Positions 61,003 to 64,000 of a stretch of 64,000 nt of DNA are shown one piece after another. The stretch is from an uncultured Clostridium sp. (GTDB taxonomy: Bacteria > Bacillota > Clostridia > Lachnospirales > Lachnospiraceae): assembly GCA_900547035.1 (NCBI GenBank), contig URFM01000009.1, positions 23,638-87,637 of the forward strand, read 5' to 3'. The notes below the pieces were generated by a model. That model saw only the letters and a program-made list of their open reading frames with translations. It had not been told where the DNA came from and did no database searches. The translations under genes and the position numbers were made by a program. Numbering within the stretch: the stretch's first letter is position 1; every line of letters starts with the position of its first letter.

Positions 61003-64000
61003 TTATTCGTTTCCGTACAGAGCAACCAGCTTCTGGAGATATGCGTAACGCTCCATAGCCTCGCTCTCGTTTCTTGCGAACAGCTCTGCTGCTCTCTCGG
61101 GATTCTTCATCGCCAGAGAAGCGTAACGAACCTCGCCCTTTAAGAAGTCCTGATAGCCCTCAGCCTTGGGAGCCTTGGAATCCAGGGTGAACTTCTTCTC
61201 AGCAGCAGGATTGTAACGGAAGTTGTTCCAGTATCCGCACTCAACAGCCAGCTTCTCCTCGGTCTGAGCCTTGCTCATGCCCTTCTTGATGCCGTGGTTG
61301 ATACAGGGAGCGTAAGCAATGATCAGGGAGGGACCCGGATAAGCCTCTGCCTCGGAGATTGCCTTTACGGTCTGAGCCATATCAGCACCCATACAGATCT
61401 GAGCAACGTATACATAGCCGTAGCTCATAGCGATTCCAGCCAGGTCTTTCTTCTTCACATCCTTACCGCCTGCAGCGAACTGAGCTACAGCGCCGGTCTT
61501 GGTAGCCTTGGAGGACTGTCCGCCGGTGTTGGAGTAAACCTCGGTATCGAATACCATGATGTTGATGTCCTTGCCGGAAGCCAGAACGTGGTCAACACCG
61601 CCGAATCCGATATCGTAAGCCCATCCGTCGCCGCCGAATACCCACTGGGACTTCTTAGCCAGGAAATCTTTGTTCTTTACGATCTCCTTGCAGGTCGGGC
61701 AGTCAATGCCTTCCAGAGCAGCAACCAGCTTGTCCGTAGCGGTTCCGTTGGTAGCGCCTACATTGAAGGTATCCAGCCACTCCTTGCAGGCAGCCTTTAC
61801 TTCCTCGGAAGCCTTCTCATCTGCCATAACAGCCTCAACCTTGGTCTTTAAGCCGTCGCGGATGGCCTTCTGAGCCAGCAGCATGCCGTAACCAAACTCA
61901 GCGTTGTCCTCGAACAGGGAGTTATCCCATGCAGGACCCTGACCCTTAGCGTTTACGGTGTAAGGAGTGGAGGGTGAGGAGTTACCCCAAATGGAGGAAC
62001 ATCCGGTTGCGTTTGCAATGTACATTCTGTCACCGAACAGCTGGGTGATCAGCTTAGCGTAAGGAGTCTCGCCGCAGCCTGCGCATGCGCCGGAGAACTC
62101 AAGCAGGGGCTGCTTGAACTGGCTACCCTTAACAGTATTCTCTTTGAACTTGGCAACAACCTCTTCCTTGATCGGCAGAGTCTGGCCAAAGTCGAAGATC
62201 TTCTGCTCGCCCAGGTTCGCTTCCAGACCCTTCATCTCCAGAGCCTTGTTGCCCTTCATGCCGGGGCATACGTTTGCACAGGAGCCGCATCCGGTACAAT
62301 CCAGAGCGGAGATAGTCATAGCGAACTTGTATCCGGGCATACCGGTCATATCCTTCATCTTCATATCCGCAGGAGCCTTGGCAGCCTCGTCGGCAGTCAT
62401 AGCTACGGGACGGATTACAGCGTGAGGACAAACGTAAGAACAGAAGTTACACTGGATACAGTTGTCCGGATTCCATACGGGAACATTTACGGCAATGCCG
62501 CGTTTCTCGTATGCGGAGGAGCCGGAGGGAGTGGAACCATCCACATAATCCTTGAAAGCGGATACGGGCAGGCTGTTTCCTTCCTGAGCGCTTACCTTGG
62601 TCTGGATGTTGTTTACAAAGTCTACAACGTCCTTTCTTCCCTCGGTTACAACTGCGTAATCCAGGCCCTCATCCTCGCAGGACTTCCAGGACTCCGGAAC
62701 CTCAACCTTGTGAGCGCCGGTAGCGCCTGCATCGATAGCGGCCCAGTTCTTCTTAACAACGTCCTCGCCCTTGCGGCCGTAGGTAGCCTTAGCGGCAGCC
62801 TTCATCAGCTCGATGGCCTTCTCCTCGGGGATGATGCCGGTGAGCTTGAAGAATGCGGACTGCAGAATGGTGTTAATTCTGGTGGGTCCCATACCGGTCT
62901 CGATACCGATCTTCACGCCGTCGATTACATAGAAGTTGATGTTGTGGTCAGCGATGAACTTCTTCACCTGTCCGGGAAGATGCTTCTCGATGCCTTCCAT
63001 ATCCCAGGGGCAGTTTAACAGGAAGGTTCCGCCGTCAACCAGCTCCTGAACCATGTTGTACTTACGGATGTAAGCAGGATTATGGCAGGCAACAAAGTTT
63101 GCCTTGTGGATCAGGTAGGTGGACTTGATGGGCGTATGTCCGAAACGAAGGTGGGACATGGTTACGCCGCCGGACTTCTTGGAGTCATAATCAAAGTATG
63201 CCTGAGCATACATATCGGTGTTGTCGCCGATGATCTTGATGGAGTTCTTGTTTGCGCCTACGGTTCCGTCTGCGCCCAGACCCCAGAACTTACAGTTGGT
63301 GGTTCCCTCAGGAGTAGTAACCAGGGGAGCGCCCAGCTCCAGAGACAGGTTGGTTACATCGTCCACAATACCGATGGTAAAGGGAGATTTCTCGGTGTTG
63401 CCGTATACCGCAACGATCTGAGCAGGAGTAGTATCCTTGGAGCCCAGTCCGTAACGTCCGGTCAGGATCTTAACCTGATCAAACTTGGTTCCCTTCAGAG
63501 CGGCAACCACATCCAGGTACAGAGGCTCACCCATAGCGCCAGGCTCTTTGGTCCGGTCTAATACGGAGATCACCTTTACGCTGTCAGGAATTGCATCGAT
63601 CAGAGCCTGTGCGCAGAACGGTCTGTACAGACGAACCTTTACAACGCCTACCTTCTGACCCTGCTTCTCCAGATAGTCGATGGTCTCCTCGATGGTATCG
63701 TTTACGGAACCCATGGCAATGATTACATGCTCGGCATTGGGATCGCCGTAGTAGTTGAACAGCTTGTAATCGGTTCCGATCTTCGCGTTTACCTTGTCCA
63801 TGTACTTCTGCACGATTGCGGGCAGAGCATCATAGTAGGGGTTGCAGGCCTCTCTTGCCTGGAAGAAGATGTCGGGGTTCTGAGCGGAACCTCTCTGGCA
63901 GGGATGGTTGGGGTTCAGCGCATGCTTGCGGAACTCGTCCACTGCCTCCATGTTCACCATCTCTTTCAGATCCTCGTAATCCCAGGTCTCGATCTTCTGG
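61003..64000 (-). CDS. nifJ: Pyruvate:ferredoxin oxidoreductase (N-terminus beyond window)
   Basis: Converts pyruvate, CoA and oxidised ferredoxin to acetyl-CoA, CO2 and reduced ferredoxin; a core enzyme of anaerobic fermentation. About 998 C-terminal residues are present; the frame stays open to the window edge (QKIETWDYEDLKEM before the first internal Met), and the full protein should be near 1,180. Seen: two ferredoxin-type 4Fe-4S motifs (CIQCNFCSYVCP and CTGCGSCANVCP), the proximal-cluster region ACAGCGETPYAK, and TPP-binding GDGWAYDIGFGG and EVYSNTGGQSSKAT. Codon use is strongly biased, as expected for a highly expressed gene. Confidence 0.97.
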   Translation of the reverse strand, partial: QKIETWDYEDLKEMVNMEAVDEFRKHALNPNHPCQRGSAQNPDIFFQAREACNPYYDALPAIVQKYMDKVNAKIGTDYKLFNYYGDPNAEHVIIAMGSVNDTIEETIDYLEKQGQKVGVVKVRLYRPFCAQALIDAIPDSVKVISVLDRTKEPGAMGEPLYLDVVAALKGTKFDQVKILTGRYGLGSKDTTPAQIVAVYGNTEKSPFTIGIVDDVTNLSLELGAPLVTTPEGTTNCKFWGLGADGTVGANKNSIKIIGDNTDMYAQAYFDYDSKKSGGVTMSHLRFGHTPIKSTYLIHKANFVACHNPAYIRKYNMVQELVDGGTFLLNCPWDMEGIEKHLPGQVKKFIADHNINFYVIDGVKIGIETGMGPTRINTILQSAFFKLTGIIPEEKAIELMKAAAKATYGRKGEDVVKKNWAAIDAGATGAHKVEVPESWKSCEDEGLDYAVVTEGRKDVVDFVNNIQTKVSAQEGNSLPVSAFKDYVDGSTPSGSSAYEKRGIAVNVPVWNPDNCIQCNFCSYVCPHAVIRPVAMTADEAAKAPADMKMKDMTGMPGYKFAMTISALDCTGCGSCANVCPGMKGNKALEMKGLEANLGEQKIFDFGQTLPIKEEVVAKFKENTVKGSQFKQPLLEFSGACAGCGETPYAKLITQLFGDRMYIANATGCSSIWGNSSPSTPYTVNAKGQGPAWDNSLFEDNAEFGYGMLLAQKAIRDGLKTKVEAVMADEKASEEVKAACKEWLDTFNVGATNGTATDKLVAALEGIDCPTCKEIVKNKDFLAKKSQWVFGGDGWAYDIGFGGVDHVLASGKDINIMVFDTEVYSNTGGQSSKATKTGAVAQFAAGGKDVKKKDLAGIAMSYGYVYVAQICMGADMAQTVKAISEAEAYPGPSLIIAYAPCINHGIKKGMSKAQTEEKLAVECGYWNNFRYNPAAEKKFTLDSKAPKAEGYQDFLKGEVRYASLAMKNPERAAELFARNESEAMERYAYLQKLVALYGNE

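Noticed and set aside
62422..63018. 198-codon plus-strand frame opposite nifJ
   Set aside because: Produced by the codon bias of nifJ; the sequence is Gly/Val/Leu-rich without any domain.
1..64000. CRISPR arrays, insertion sequences, prophage or rRNA
   Set aside because: No regularly spaced repeats, transposase, integrase, phage structural gene or rRNA segment was seen.

Overview
This 64-kb window looks like chromosome of a Gram-positive gut anaerobe of the Lachnospiraceae (former Clostridium cluster XIVa). The signs are: a pyrophosphate-type phosphofructokinase, a large pyruvate:ferredoxin oxidoreductase, an McsA/McsB/ClpC operon, Lachnospiraceae-type families (DUF4317, DUF6465, DUF1846), strong AGGAGG ribosome binding sites, and TTGACA/TATAAT promoters. 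Coding density is high. I see no phage, insertion sequence, CRISPR array or rRNA. There is one tRNA (Trp).

Layout. 1-9 kb: truncated phosphofructokinase, DUF1846 protein, a sigma-like protein without region 4, a LysR regulator, a DinG/XPD-like helicase with an N-terminal nuclease-like domain, an HPr-like protein without the phosphorylatable His, a LysM-GH18 protein and a stand-alone double NUMOD1 protein. 9-19 kb: a galactose/glucose-type ABC transporter (mglBAC) behind a membrane-anchored sugar sensor, a second binding lipoprotein, a LytS/YesM kinase and a YesN regulator. 19-24.4 kb: DUF4317, a c-di-AMP receptor, a lipoprotein, tRNA-Trp and radA. 24.4-29.7 kb: the protein quality-control operon GntR-mcsA-mcsB-clpC, followed by a 139-aa protein and radA; a GntR repressor stands where CtsR is usually found. 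29.8-40.7 kb: cell-envelope genes (cohesin/cadherin-like membrane protein, SH3-glucosaminidase, D,D-carboxypeptidase, L,D-transpeptidase), DNA polymerase IV with a LexA-like box, an rRNA methyltransferase and a histone-H1-like DUF6465 protein. 40.7-45.6 kb: MATE exporter, YtvI, HisC and a second aminotransferase. 45.7-49.3 kb: amidohydrolase plus SLC13 transporter facing a LysR gene across a well-formed regulatory region. 49.3-52.9 kb: GntR-controlled ABC exporter. 53-56.2 kb: siroheme/corrinoid genes. 56.2-64 kb: hydrolase, OLD-type nuclease, a TetR-controlled ferredoxin-type aldo/keto reductase and nifJ (truncated by the window end).

The most useful observations are regulatory. Five promoters carry clear palindromes in operator positions next to or inside a regulator's own transcription unit (LysR, TetR, two GntR, LexA-like). 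A dispersed palindromic repeat built on AACAGTTCAGGAYG occurs at least three times, once as an apparent terminator. The sugar-sensing locus and the GntR-led Clp operon are the best candidates for lineage-specific systems. Nothing in the window is a clearly unprecedented multi-gene system.
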